A stretch of 64,000 nt of DNA. Source: Nonomuraea rubra. Lineage in GTDB: Bacteria > Actinomycetota > Actinomycetes > Streptosporangiales > Streptosporangiaceae. The stretch lies in the NCBI RefSeq assembly GCF_014207985.1, contig NZ_JACHMI010000001.1:1719001-1783000 (forward strand), in the 5' to 3' direction. Within the stretch, counting starts at the first letter, position 1, and each line of letters begins with the position of its first letter. Below the pieces are notes generated by a model, which saw only the letters and a list, made by a program, of their open reading frames with translations, had not been told where the DNA came from and did not search any database. The position numbers were made by a program, and so were the translations under genes. This document shows positions 1-7,819 of this stretch, one piece after another.

Positions 1-1
1 T

Positions 2-541
2 GGGATGTGGTGGATCCGCCAGGCCATCGAGCGGGGCATCCACGACAAGAGCCGTACCGTGCGGCTGCCGATCCACGTCGCCGAGGAGCTGTCGCGGCTG
101 ATCAGGGTGGAGCGGCAGCTCTCGGCGGCGCTGGGCCACGAGCCCACCGACACGGAGCTGGCCGAGGCGGCCGAGCGCTCGATCGGCCAGGTCGCCGCGT
201 TACGCAGGCTCGGTCAGGACCTGGTCAGCCTCGACGTTCCCGTCGGCGAGCACGGCGAGGGCCGCATCGGCGACATGATCGCCGATGAGGACGGGCTGCA
301 GGTGCAGGAGCTGACCGAGCGCCGCGCGCTCAGCGCCGAGCTGCGCCAGGTGGTCACGACCCTGCCGCCGCGGGAGGCGTTCGTGATCAGGCTCAGGTAC
401 GGGCTGACCGGAGAGGAGGTCCGCACCTACACGGAGATCGCACAACATCTCGGCCTCACGAGGGAGCGCATCAGGCAACTGGAGAAGCAGGCGCTGAGAC
501 GGCTCAGGCAAGGCGGGCCGCTGCTGGCGTGGGCGTCTTGA
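2..541 (+). CDS. Sigma-70 family RNA polymerase sigma factor, 5' end missing
   Basis: The gene is already open at the window edge, so about 179 C-terminal residues are visible. The first residues, MWWIRQAI, are the end of region 2.4, which reads the -10 element. Region 3 follows, and region 4.2 with LTRERIRQLEKQALRRLR, the -35 binding helix-turn-helix, closes the protein. The strong region 2.4/4.2 match places it with the primary-like (HrdB/HrdD type, group 1/2) factors rather than ECF factors, which lack region 3. It directs core RNA polymerase to promoters. Which paralogue it is cannot be decided without the N-terminus. Confidence 0.93.
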   Translation, partial: GMWWIRQAIERGIHDKSRTVRLPIHVAEELSRLIRVERQLSAALGHEPTDTELAEAAERSIGQVAALRRLGQDLVSLDVPVGEHGEGRIGDMIADEDGLQVQELTERRALSAELRQVVTTLPPREAFVIRLRYGLTGEEVRTYTEIAQHLGLTRERIRQLEKQALRRLRQGGPLLAWAS

Positions 542-701
542 CCAGGCCAGGTCAGGGGCAGATAAGCCCGACATAAAGGGATAACCGTTTCGTATCACAT
601 CATGCCCGGCAAGTCCGACTAAGTGGTCTGTCGGGTAGTAGTCGGGACACCGACATGTCGCTGCCACAGGGGGAAGCGACTGTCTCGACGATGGGGGCGA
701 A

Positions 702-1091
702 ATGTTCAGACGCCTTGCTGCCGCGGCCTTAGTGGCCGCCGCCGCGACCACGCTCATGGCGGCACCCGCGGAAGCCACCAGCGCGCAGCTCATCCGGACC
801 AAGGTCTACTGGGGCAAGTGTGAGGACACCTGCCGCGTCAAGGTGCGGATCACCAACATCTCCCGCAAGAACCTGTTCAGCGTCAAGCTCAACGTCAACC
901 TGAAGGTGAACGGCCGCAAGGTCGGCTCCTGCTCCACCAACGTGGGCCGCATCGCGGCGCGCAAGGTACGCCACGTGGGCTGCACCGTGCGTACCGAGCG
1001 GCTGTCCGACGCGTGGGACGCCTACGCCGACGGGCGCAGGGACTTCGACCTCTACGCCAGCACGCGCGTGTCGTACAGGTACTACCGCTGA
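702..1091 (+). CDS. Small secreted protein of unknown function
   Basis: A 129-residue protein with a clear Sec signal: MFRRLAAAALVAAAATTLMA, then a probable AxA-type cleavage near APAEA. The mature part, about 100 residues, is basic and holds four cysteines (CEDTC, then two more), suggesting two disulfides and a compact beta fold. I do not recognise the family. The ATG is preceded by a G-rich ribosome site (GGGGG) about 5 bases upstream. A perfect hairpin ends the unit shortly after the stop. The last codons and the stop are duplicated in tandem at 1076-1115. Confidence 0.75.
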   Translation: MFRRLAAAALVAAAATTLMAAPAEATSAQLIRTKVYWGKCEDTCRVKVRITNISRKNLFSVKLNVNLKVNGRKVGSCSTNVGRIAARKVRHVGCTVRTERLSDAWDAYADGRRDFDLYASTRVSYRYYR

Positions 1092-1115
1092 CGACCAGGT
1101 ACTACCGCTGACGAC
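1076..1115. repeat. 20-bp tandem duplication across a stop codon
   Basis: Two identical adjacent 20-bp copies (1076-1095 and 1096-1115). The first holds the last codons and the stop of the secreted-protein gene; the second is non-coding. The unit is not divisible by three. Confidence 0.9.
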
Positions 1116-1122
1116 GGCTGAA

Positions 1123-1143
1123 GGGGCCGGGACGCCCGGCCCC
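1123..1143. terminator. Perfect 9-bp hairpin, probably bidirectional terminator
   Basis: GGGGCCGGG, loop ACG, CCCGGCCCC: nine G/C pairs with a 3-base loop. It sits between the end of the secreted-protein gene (+) and the end of the 28-codon frame on the minus strand. There is no U-tract, as is usual in high-GC actinomycetes. Confidence 0.7.
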
Positions 1144-1151
1144 TCCGAGGC

Positions 1152-1238
1152 TCACGCGGTGACGAGGAGCGCCACTCCGATCAGCACCACGACCGGGACG
1201 AGCCACATCACGACCTCGCCGGCGAACTCCTTGTACAT
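1152..1238 (-). CDS. Tiny single-span membrane protein (28 aa)
   Basis: A 28-codon frame that starts MYKEFAGEVVMW, runs through a stretch of V, L, I and A, and ends LLVTA. It reads as a short charged N-terminus followed by one transmembrane helix. The support for it being real is a consensus ribosome site (AAGGAG at 1248-1253, spacing 9 to the ATG), a hydrophobic helix filling the rest of the frame, and a terminator hairpin right after the stop. Function unknown; single-span proteins this short often modulate a membrane partner, but no partner can be named here. Confidence 0.5.
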   Translation of the reverse strand: MYKEFAGEVVMWLVPVVVLIGVALLVTA

Positions 1239-1297
1239 CGCGCAGGTCTCCTTCGCATCAGGGGGCGGGGCAAACGTCAATGCGCAGCATAGCCGCC

Positions 1298-1377
1298 CCC
1301 GCCCGCTGCTCGATCCGCCGCCCTCACGCCGTCACGGCCCGCCCGCTGCTCGATCGGCCGGCCTCACGCCGTCACGG
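1298..1377. repeat. 40-bp tandem duplication across the end of ilvD
   Basis: Two adjacent 40-bp copies (1298-1337 and 1338-1377) with two mismatches. The right copy contains the last codons and the stop of ilvD; the left copy is non-coding. Confidence 0.88.
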
Positions 1378-3013
1378 CCCCGTCGGAGGCGGAGCCGACG
1401 GTCGCCACGTACTTGGCCAGCACCCCCCGCTCGACCGCCCGCTCGGGCCGCACCCAGGCGGCCCGCCGCTCGGCCAGCTCCGCCTCGGGCACCAGCAGGT
1501 CGAGGGTGCCGGCCGCGCTGTCGATGACCACCGGGTCGCCGTCGCGCACCAGCGCGATCGGCCCGCCGTGGTACGCCTCCGGCGCCACGTGCCCGATCAC
1601 CAGCCCGTGCGAGACCCCGCTGAAACGGCCGTCGGTGACCAGCGCCACGGAGCCGCCCAGGCCCCGGCCGACCAGCGGGCCGGTGATGGAGAGCATCTCG
1701 CGCATGCCGGGGCCGCCCGCCGGGCCCTCGTACCGGACCACGATGACGTCCCCGGCCACGATCCGGCCCTCCTGGATGGCGACGTAGCAGTCGCTCTCCG
1801 AGTCGAATACCCTCGCGGGGCCCTCGTGCCGGAAGTCGTCCTTGCCGCCAAGCTTGAGCACGCACCCGTCGGGCGCCAGCGAGCCGCGCAGGATGGCCAG
1901 CGCGCCACGCTGCTTGAACGGCCGCTCCGCGCTCGCCACCACCTGCTGCCCCGGCGTCTCCCGCGCCTGCGCCGCCACGTCGGACAGCGAGCGGCCGTCC
2001 ACCAGCGTGACGTTCTCGCGCAGCAGCCCCGCCTCCAGCAGGCGGCGCACCACCAGCGAGGTGCCGCCGGCCCGCCACAGGTCCAGCGCGGTGGCGTCGC
2101 CGCCGCTCGGCTTGAGCCCGGTGATGATCGGGACCTGGCGGCAGACCTCGCCGATCCGGTCGATCTCCAGCGGCAGCCCGGCCTCGCGCGCGATGGCCAG
2201 CAGGTGCAGCACCGCGTTCGTGGAGCCGCCCATGGCCGCCACCGACACGATCGCGTTGTGCAGCGCGTCCTCGGTCAGCACCCGCGAGGGGCGGGCGTCG
2301 CGGGCCAGCGCCTGCATGGCGAGCTCGCCGATGCGGCGGGCCGCGGCGTCCTTCTCCTCGGCCACCGCGGGGATGTCACCGATGCCGAACGGGGCCAGGC
2401 CCAGGAACTCGGCGACCGTGCCCATGGTGTTGGCGGTGTACTGGGCGGCGCAGGTGCCGGCGCCCGGGCAGGCGTGCCTGGCCAGGTCGTCCAGGTCGGC
2501 CTGGTCCATCCGGCCCACCTCGCGCTCGCCGAGCGCCTCCCACATGTCCTGGATGGTCACGTCACGGCCGCGCCAGCGGCCCGGCATCATGCTGCCGCTG
2601 TAGAGCACCACCGACGGCACGTCGAGGCGGGCCAGCGCCATGATCGCCGCAGGCACCGTCTTGTCGCAGCCGACGATCGCCACCAGCGCGTCGAACTGGT
2701 GGGCCCGGCCCATCAGCTCGATCGAGTCGGCGATGACCTCCCGGCTGATCAGCGAGGTCCGCATGCCGGGCGTGTGCATGGTGAGGTTGTCGGAGACCGC
2801 GATGGTGTTGAACTCCATCGGCAGCCCGCCCGCCGCCCGCACGCCCTCGGCCACCTCGGCGGCCAGCTCGCGGTGGGTCAGGTTGCACGGCATGGTGCCG
2901 GTCCAGGTGGAGGCGATGCCCACCACGGGGCGGCGCATCTCCTCCTCCGACAGGCCCATGGCGTACAGGTGGGAGCGGGCCGGTGCGCGGTCGGGATCGT
3001 CGGCGATGCTCAA
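1364..3013 (-). CDS. ilvD: Dihydroxy-acid dehydratase (IlvD/Edd family)
   Basis: Dehydrates 2,3-dihydroxy-isovalerate and 2,3-dihydroxy-methylvalerate to the 2-keto acids of valine and isoleucine synthesis. The protein has 549 residues, normal for the family. The Fe-S cysteines are visible at about C43 (MPCN), C116 (GCDKT) and C188 (ACPGAGTC), with QYTANTM directly after. The TTG start is chosen because GGAGGA (3020-3025) lies 6 bases upstream; an in-frame ATG 12 codons earlier has no such site. A sugar-acid dehydratase of the same family cannot be fully excluded, as no other ilv genes are nearby. The 3' end lies in a 40-bp duplication. Confidence 0.88.
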   Translation of the reverse strand: MSIADDPDRAPARSHLYAMGLSEEEMRRPVVGIASTWTGTMPCNLTHRELAAEVAEGVRAAGGLPMEFNTIAVSDNLTMHTPGMRTSLISREVIADSIELMGRAHQFDALVAIVGCDKTVPAAIMALARLDVPSVVLYSGSMMPGRWRGRDVTIQDMWEALGEREVGRMDQADLDDLARHACPGAGTCAAQYTANTMGTVAEFLGLAPFGIGDIPAVAEEKDAAARRIGELAMQALARDARPSRVLTEDALHNAIVSVAAMGGSTNAVLHLLAIAREAGLPLEIDRIGEVCRQVPIITGLKPSGGDATALDLWRAGGTSLVVRRLLEAGLLRENVTLVDGRSLSDVAAQARETPGQQVVASAERPFKQRGALAILRGSLAPDGCVLKLGGKDDFRHEGPARVFDSESDCYVAIQEGRIVAGDVIVVRYEGPAGGPGMREMLSITGPLVGRGLGGSVALVTDGRFSGVSHGLVIGHVAPEAYHGGPIALVRDGDPVVIDSAAGTLDLLVPEAELAERRAAWVRPERAVERGVLAKYVATVGSASDGAVTA

Positions 3014-3088
3014 GAGGGTTCCTCCGGTGTACGGGTCTCGGCACCTCAATGATCCAAGGTCCGGATCCGGTGGCGGCGCCCGCCCCCC

Positions 3089-4309
3089 TCACTGCTCGCG
3101 CAGGCCCCAGGGAGAGCCGTACTCGACCAGCAGATCCAGGAACGGGCGCGGCTCGAACGCCTCGGGCCCCAGCACGCCAGCACCGCGCCAGACCCCGCCG
3201 GCCAGCAGTTCCAGCGCGATCACCGGGTTGACGGCGGTCTGCCAGACCACGGCCTGCGAGCCGTACTCGCGCATAGACCACTGGTTGTCCACCACGTGGT
3301 AGAGGTACACCTCGCGGGGCCTGCCGTCCTTGACGCCCTTCACCCAGGTGCCGGCGCACGTCTTGCCGTGCATGCGCTCGCCCAGCTCGGCCGGGTCGGG
3401 CAGCACGGCGGCGACCACGTCGCGCGGTGACACCCTGGCGGTGCCCTGGTCGGTCCTGACCGCGACCGGCTCGGTACGGTCCACGCCCAGCGCGTGCAGG
3501 GTCTTCAGGGTGCCGATGAACTCCTCGCCCAGCCCGTACTTGAACGTCACCCGCTGCGCCGGGATCCACCTGGGCACCAGCACGACCTCTTCGTGCTCGA
3601 CGTTCACGCACTCCACGGGGCCGATCCCGTCGGGGAAGTCGAAGATCTCGGGCTCGCTGAACGGCTCCGTGGTGTACCAGCCGCGGCCCTTCTCGTAGAT
3701 GAGCGGCGGGTTGAGGCACTCCTCGATCGTGGTCCAGATGGAGAAGGAGGGGGCGAAGTCGTAGCCGTCCACGGTCAGGTTCGCGCCGTCCCTGATCCCG
3801 ATCTCCTCGATCTCGTCGAAGAGCTCGTCGGCGGCGTACCGGGCGAAGACGTCGGCCAGGCCGGGCTCGACGCCCATGCCGACCAGCGCCAGCCGCCCCT
3901 TGGCGGCCCACTCGGGCGCGCGGGCGAACTGCTCGTCGCCCAGCTTGACGCCCACCTCCTGGTACGGGCGGTCGGGGTGCGGCTTGGACATCGACATGGC
4001 CATGTCGAGGTAGTGCACGTCGGCCGCGAGGGCGGCCTCGAACAGCGGCAGCACGAACCGGGGGTCGGTCGCGTTCAGCAGGACGTCGCAGCGGTGCTCG
4101 GCCAGCAGCGCGGTGACGGCGCCGGTGTCGGCGGCGTCGATCCTGGCGGGGGTGAATCTGGCGGCCTCGTCGCCGAGCGCCGCGACGGCCGCCTTGGCGC
4201 GGGGGAGGTCGTAGTCGGCGACCACCATGTGGTCGAAGAAATGTCGGCGGGCGGCGATCCGGGTGATGGCGGTTCCCACACCGCCTGCTCCTACGAGAAG
4301 GATACGCAT
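3089..4309 (-). CDS. Saccharopine dehydrogenase family oxidoreductase
   Basis: A 406-residue NAD(P)-dependent reductase. The N-terminus is a textbook Rossmann start, MRILLVGAGGVGTAI, followed by an acidic residue at the end of beta 2 (VVADYD). The rest follows the LYS9/saccharopine-dehydrogenase pattern (LLNATDPRF, HYLDMAMS, GMGVEPGLADVFARY). Family members act in lysine metabolism, carboxyspermidine synthesis or unknown amino-acid reductions; the substrate here is not visible. It lies 75 bp upstream of ilvD on the same strand and may be co-transcribed, and is divergent from a TetR gene 101 bp away that is the likely regulator. The start is the ATG before ILLVGAGG, with an AAGGGG site upstream. 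Confidence 0.85.
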   Translation of the reverse strand: MRILLVGAGGVGTAITRIAARRHFFDHMVVADYDLPRAKAAVAALGDEAARFTPARIDAADTGAVTALLAEHRCDVLLNATDPRFVLPLFEAALAADVHYLDMAMSMSKPHPDRPYQEVGVKLGDEQFARAPEWAAKGRLALVGMGVEPGLADVFARYAADELFDEIEEIGIRDGANLTVDGYDFAPSFSIWTTIEECLNPPLIYEKGRGWYTTEPFSEPEIFDFPDGIGPVECVNVEHEEVVLVPRWIPAQRVTFKYGLGEEFIGTLKTLHALGVDRTEPVAVRTDQGTARVSPRDVVAAVLPDPAELGERMHGKTCAGTWVKGVKDGRPREVYLYHVVDNQWSMREYGSQAVVWQTAVNPVIALELLAGGVWRGAGVLGPEAFEPRPFLDLLVEYGSPWGLREQ

Positions 4310-4410
4310 GACGATAGATCCCCTTTTATGGCTTTTTTGGGGGGTGTGTCGTACATCAAACGCTCGTATGCTCATCAACGTCAATGGTGTTGGCATAAGG
4401 GAGGCGTTCC

Positions 4411-5109
4411 ATGGCCAAGCGGGTGGTGCCGGAGGCGGCGCGCCGGCGGCGGCGTCCCACCAAGCAGGGGCAGGTGCTCAGCCACGCGCTCATCGTGGAG
4501 ACGGCGCTGCGCATGCTGCGCGAGCACGGGGCCGCCGGGCTCACCGCCCGCCGCCTCGGCCTGGCGCTCGGCGCCGACGCCAGCACCGTCTACCGGTACT
4601 TCCGCGGCATGGACGACCTGCTCCTGGCCATCGCGGACGAGCTGTTCGGCCGGGCCATGGCCTCGTTCCGGCCCACCGGCGACTGGCGGGCCGACCTGCG
4701 CGAGCTGGGCACGCGCATCCACAACGCGTACCTGGCCCACCCGCAGGCCGCCGTGCTGACCGCCAGCCGGGTCACCGGCCGGCCGAACGAGGTGGCCAGC
4801 GACGAGACGATCATCGGGATCCTGCGCGGCGCCGGGTTCCCCGACAGGGACGCGGTGCGGATCTACCACGCGTTCATCGATCAGAGCCTGGCCTTCGCCA
4901 TCCTCGACGCCGCCACCCTCGCCCTGCCGAAGGCCGCCAGGGAGGCCGACGAGGAGGTGTGGCGCGACACGTACGCGCGGCTGCCGGCCAGCACCCACCC
5001 CAACATCGCCGCCACCGCGCCGCTGCTGGTCGCCAGGATGAACGACAGCGCGTACCCGACGGCGCTCGACCTGCTGCTCGCCAGCGCGGCGGCCCAGCTC
5101 GCGGGGTAG
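4411..5109 (+). CDS. TetR family transcriptional regulator
   Basis: A 232-residue repressor-type protein. After an arginine-rich N-terminal tail comes a typical TetR helix-turn-helix (residues ~24-70; LTARRLGLALGADASTVYRYF). The C-terminal ligand domain resembles the tetracycline-repressor-like C-terminal families. It diverges from the saccharopine-dehydrogenase-like gene, so the shared 101-bp gap is its probable operator; I see no clean palindrome there. The ligand is unknown. Confidence 0.88.
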   Translation: MAKRVVPEAARRRRRPTKQGQVLSHALIVETALRMLREHGAAGLTARRLGLALGADASTVYRYFRGMDDLLLAIADELFGRAMASFRPTGDWRADLRELGTRIHNAYLAHPQAAVLTASRVTGRPNEVASDETIIGILRGAGFPDRDAVRIYHAFIDQSLAFAILDAATLALPKAAREADEEVWRDTYARLPASTHPNIAATAPLLVARMNDSAYPTALDLLLASAAAQLAG

Positions 5110-5119
5110 ACCCCCGGGC

Positions 5120-5881
5120 ATGCCGGAAGGTCACCTGATCCACCGCCACGCCCGCGAGCAGCACGCGGCCCTGGCCGGCCACGTCGTGCGCGCCGCCGGC
5201 CCGCAGGGCCGCTTCGACGCCCGGCCGTACGACGGGCGGGCGCTGGCCGGGGTGGAGGCGGTCGGCAAGCACCTGCTCTACCACTTCGAGGACGGCCTGC
5301 CGGCGATCCACGTGCACCTGGGCATGCGGGGGATCTTCCTGCGCTACGACGATCCGGCCGCCGAGCCCCGGCGCGGCACCCGGCTGCGGCTGGCCACGGG
5401 GGAGGTGGCGTACGACCTCATCGCCCCCTCCCGGTGCGAGCCCCTCGGCGCGCCCGGCGTCGGCGCGCTGTTCGCCTCGCTCGGGCCCGACCCGCTGCGC
5501 GAGGACGCGTCCGCGCCCGAGGCGGTGCGGCGGCTGACCGCGTTCCGGGGGCCGATCGGGGCCGGGGTGCTCGACCAGGGGGTGTGGGCGGGCCTCGGGA
5601 ACGCCTGGCGGGCGGAGCTGCTCTTCCTCCTGGGGCTCCATCCCGGCACGCGTGGCCTCGACGCGGAGACGGCGCTGCGGTTGTGGGAGGCGGCGGTCAC
5701 GTACCTCGCCCTGGGCCGGGACGCGGGGCAGGTGGTCAGCGACCCGGCCGCGCCCGACGAGCGCTGGGTCTACAAGCGCGAGCGCTGCCGGCGCTGCGGC
5801 ACGCCCGTCGAGACCTGGCAGCTCGCCTCCAGGACCGCGTACGCCTGTCCACTCGACCAGCCCGCCCCTTACGAGGTCTAG
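5120..5881 (+). CDS. Fpg/Nei family DNA glycosylase (endonuclease VIII-like)
   Basis: Base-excision repair enzyme that removes oxidised bases and nicks the abasic site. It begins MPEGH, with the catalytic Pro2 (Schiff base) and Glu3 of the Nei branch, and carries the conserved beta-turn lysine (VGKHLLYHF). The N-terminal domain, helix-two-turn-helix region (LGNAWRAELLF) and C-terminal zinc-finger region are in the usual order in 253 residues. The zinc finger is odd: C223, C226 and C243 are present, but the fourth ligand position is Asp246 (ACPLDQ instead of CPxCQ). It starts 10 bp after the TetR gene and its end overlaps the convergent gene by 4 bp. Confidence 0.9.
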   Translation: MPEGHLIHRHAREQHAALAGHVVRAAGPQGRFDARPYDGRALAGVEAVGKHLLYHFEDGLPAIHVHLGMRGIFLRYDDPAAEPRRGTRLRLATGEVAYDLIAPSRCEPLGAPGVGALFASLGPDPLREDASAPEAVRRLTAFRGPIGAGVLDQGVWAGLGNAWRAELLFLLGLHPGTRGLDAETALRLWEAAVTYLALGRDAGQVVSDPAAPDERWVYKRERCRRCGTPVETWQLASRTAYACPLDQPAPYEV

Positions 5882-6867
5882 CGGTCGCGCGCCAGGCGCT
5901 TGTGCAGCGAGGCCAGGGAGTCGTCGGCCATGAGGGCGGGCAGGCGGGGCGCGTCCTGGTCGATCTGGCGCAGCACGGCGGGGTGGCCGCCCTGATGACG
6001 GGTCCAGGCGCGGACGACGTCGGGCATGGCCGCGATCGCCGCCTCCGACAGGATCGCCTCCCTGGGCAGCCACTGGGTCAGGAACTGCGCGGCCCTGGCG
6101 GGGCTCCACCACAGCGGGCGGTCCCCGACGAACTCGACCAGCTTCCCGAACGCCTCCTGGGCCCCGGGCTCGTCGGGCAGCACGATCTCGGTGGCCGTGT
6201 CACGGGCGCGGCCGGGCTCACCAGGCTCGGAGGCCCGGGGTTCCGGCGTGGTGTCGTGCGTGCGGGTGAGGGCGGCGCGGGCGCGGGCGATGGCGAACGG
6301 GCGCACGGCGGGCAGCGTGTCGGCGACCTGTGCCCCCATGACGCGGTCGGTCAGCTCGAAGGCGTCCAGGATCCGCGCCGCCACGCTCTCGGGCGGCGTC
6401 GGCCGCAGGTCCAGCTCGTCGAGGAACTTGGCCTCCTCGACCACCGCGTCCACGGCCAGGCCGCCGCTGGGCTGGTCGATGCCGACGACGAGGACGTGCG
6501 GCTCCTTGCCGTTGTCGTACCGGAAGGAGAGGGCCGCCAGGACCTGCTCGCCGTAGGGGTCGGCCTTGCCGTACCAGCCGCCGTCGCAGGTGACGCGGCC
6601 CATCCGGCGCACCCATCCGGGCAGGCTCTCGATCACCGCGTGCGGGTCTTCGGGGCCCGGACCGCCGACCGCCGCCAGGGCGGCCAGGGCGAGGCGCGCC
6701 TCCCGGCCGCTGTCCTCCTCCGACCGCCGCAGGAACGCCTCCGCCTGCTCCGACGCCTCCAGCTCGGCCGCGAGCCCGGCCGCCCACAGCTCGGTGCGCA
6801 GCGGGGAACACCATCTGAGCAGGTCGCGGGCCTGGGTGATCGCCGTGTCGAACGCAGTCGTGCTCAC
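5878..6867 (-). CDS. Conserved actinobacterial-type hypothetical protein
   Basis: A 329-residue soluble protein without signal or membrane segment, starting at GTG (MSTTAFDTAI). The centre reads like an alpha/beta domain (HVLVVGIDQPSGGLAVDAVVEEAKFLDEL), followed by an alanine/arginine-rich linker and a helical C-terminus (WWSPARAAQFLTQWLP). I do not recognise the family. It converges on nei with a 4-bp stop overlap and is separated by 38 bp from the upstream regulator on the same strand. Confidence 0.72.
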   Translation of the reverse strand: MSTTAFDTAITQARDLLRWCSPLRTELWAAGLAAELEASEQAEAFLRRSEEDSGREARLALAALAAVGGPGPEDPHAVIESLPGWVRRMGRVTCDGGWYGKADPYGEQVLAALSFRYDNGKEPHVLVVGIDQPSGGLAVDAVVEEAKFLDELDLRPTPPESVAARILDAFELTDRVMGAQVADTLPAVRPFAIARARAALTRTHDTTPEPRASEPGEPGRARDTATEIVLPDEPGAQEAFGKLVEFVGDRPLWWSPARAAQFLTQWLPREAILSEAAIAAMPDVVRAWTRHQGGHPAVLRQIDQDAPRLPALMADDSLASLHKRLARDR

Positions 6868-6905
6868 CCTTAGACCGTATCGTCACGGCGTACCGGCGGC
6901 GGTCG

Positions 6906-7787
6906 TCACCGCCGGAGGCCCCGCGGGGTGATCACGGTGGCCAGGCCGTCCAGCAGGCGTTCCAGGCCGAAGGCGAACAGCGACTCCAGGTCCAGCTCCG
7001 CGCCCGGCTCGGTGATCCGGGCGATCAGCGGCCCCTCGAACGGGAGCCGCGCCGCGACCCACTGCTTGCTGGTCAGCCCCGTGTCCAGCTCGGCGCCCGC
7101 CTCGCTCTCGATGTTGATCGCCGTTCCCCGCACGAAGTTGACCAGCGTGCCGTAGACGTGCAGCCGGGTGCCCGGGTCCAGGCCGACCTCGTCGAGCGCG
7201 CGTAAGGTCCACTGCCCGTACGCCAGCAGCCCAGGCAGCGCGACCGGCCGGGTGATGGACACCAGCCGCGGCAACCAGGGATGGCGATGGTAGGCGGCCC
7301 ACTGCAGCTGAGCGGCCACCCTCAGATGGGAACGCCATCCCGGCGGCGGCTCCGGATACTCGATCTCGGCGAACGCGGCGTCCGCGATCAGCTGGGTGAG
7401 CTCGGCCCTGGCGTCGAGATGCCGGTGGAGGGTCATGGTGGCGACCCCGAGCTTGGCCGCCACCGCCCGCATGGACAGCGCCGCTAGGCCGTCGGCGTCG
7501 GCGATCTCCAGGGCCGCGCGGACGACGCGGTCACGTTCCAGCCCTCCGGCGGAACGCGACGGCAGCCTCCGCGAGGCGATCACGGCACCGACCCGGGACG
7601 TGGACTCGATGGCGCCCGCCTGCTTGAGCGCGGCCAGCGCCTTGGTCGCCGTCGCCATCGCGACGCCCCACTCGCTCATGATCGCCCTGGTCGTGGGGAC
7701 CGGATCGCCCGGCCGCAGCTCTCCCTCGGCGATGCGGCGCTCGATGTCGGCCACGATGCGCAGGTACGGCGGTCGCGGATCATTCAC
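6906..7787 (-). CDS. GntR-TetR double-HTH transcriptional regulator
   Basis: A 293-residue regulator with two DNA-binding domains in tandem. Residues ~5-70 are a GntR winged helix (YLRIVADIERRIAEGELRPG, then TATKALAALKQAG). Residues ~84-140 are a TetR helix-turn-helix (LSMRAVAAKLGVATMTLHRHL), followed by a TetR-type ligand domain. This fused architecture recurs in actinomycetes. It lies 32 bp after the carotenoid oxygenase gene on the same strand, so the two are probably one transcript and the regulator may control it. GTG start. Confidence 0.86.
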   Translation of the reverse strand: MNDPRPPYLRIVADIERRIAEGELRPGDPVPTTRAIMSEWGVAMATATKALAALKQAGAIESTSRVGAVIASRRLPSRSAGGLERDRVVRAALEIADADGLAALSMRAVAAKLGVATMTLHRHLDARAELTQLIADAAFAEIEYPEPPPGWRSHLRVAAQLQWAAYHRHPWLPRLVSITRPVALPGLLAYGQWTLRALDEVGLDPGTRLHVYGTLVNFVRGTAINIESEAGAELDTGLTSKQWVAARLPFEGPLIARITEPGAELDLESLFAFGLERLLDGLATVITPRGLRR

Positions 7788-7819
7788 GCCGCCATGCTGC
7801 CATGCCCCGGCGATCGGGC

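Noticed and set aside
1280-3052. Long open frame antisense to ilvD, and many similar long frames opposite other genes
   Set aside because: High-GC DNA leaves stop-poor shadow frames. Their products are rich in Arg, Gly, His and Pro and match nothing, while the opposite strand carries clear family motifs.
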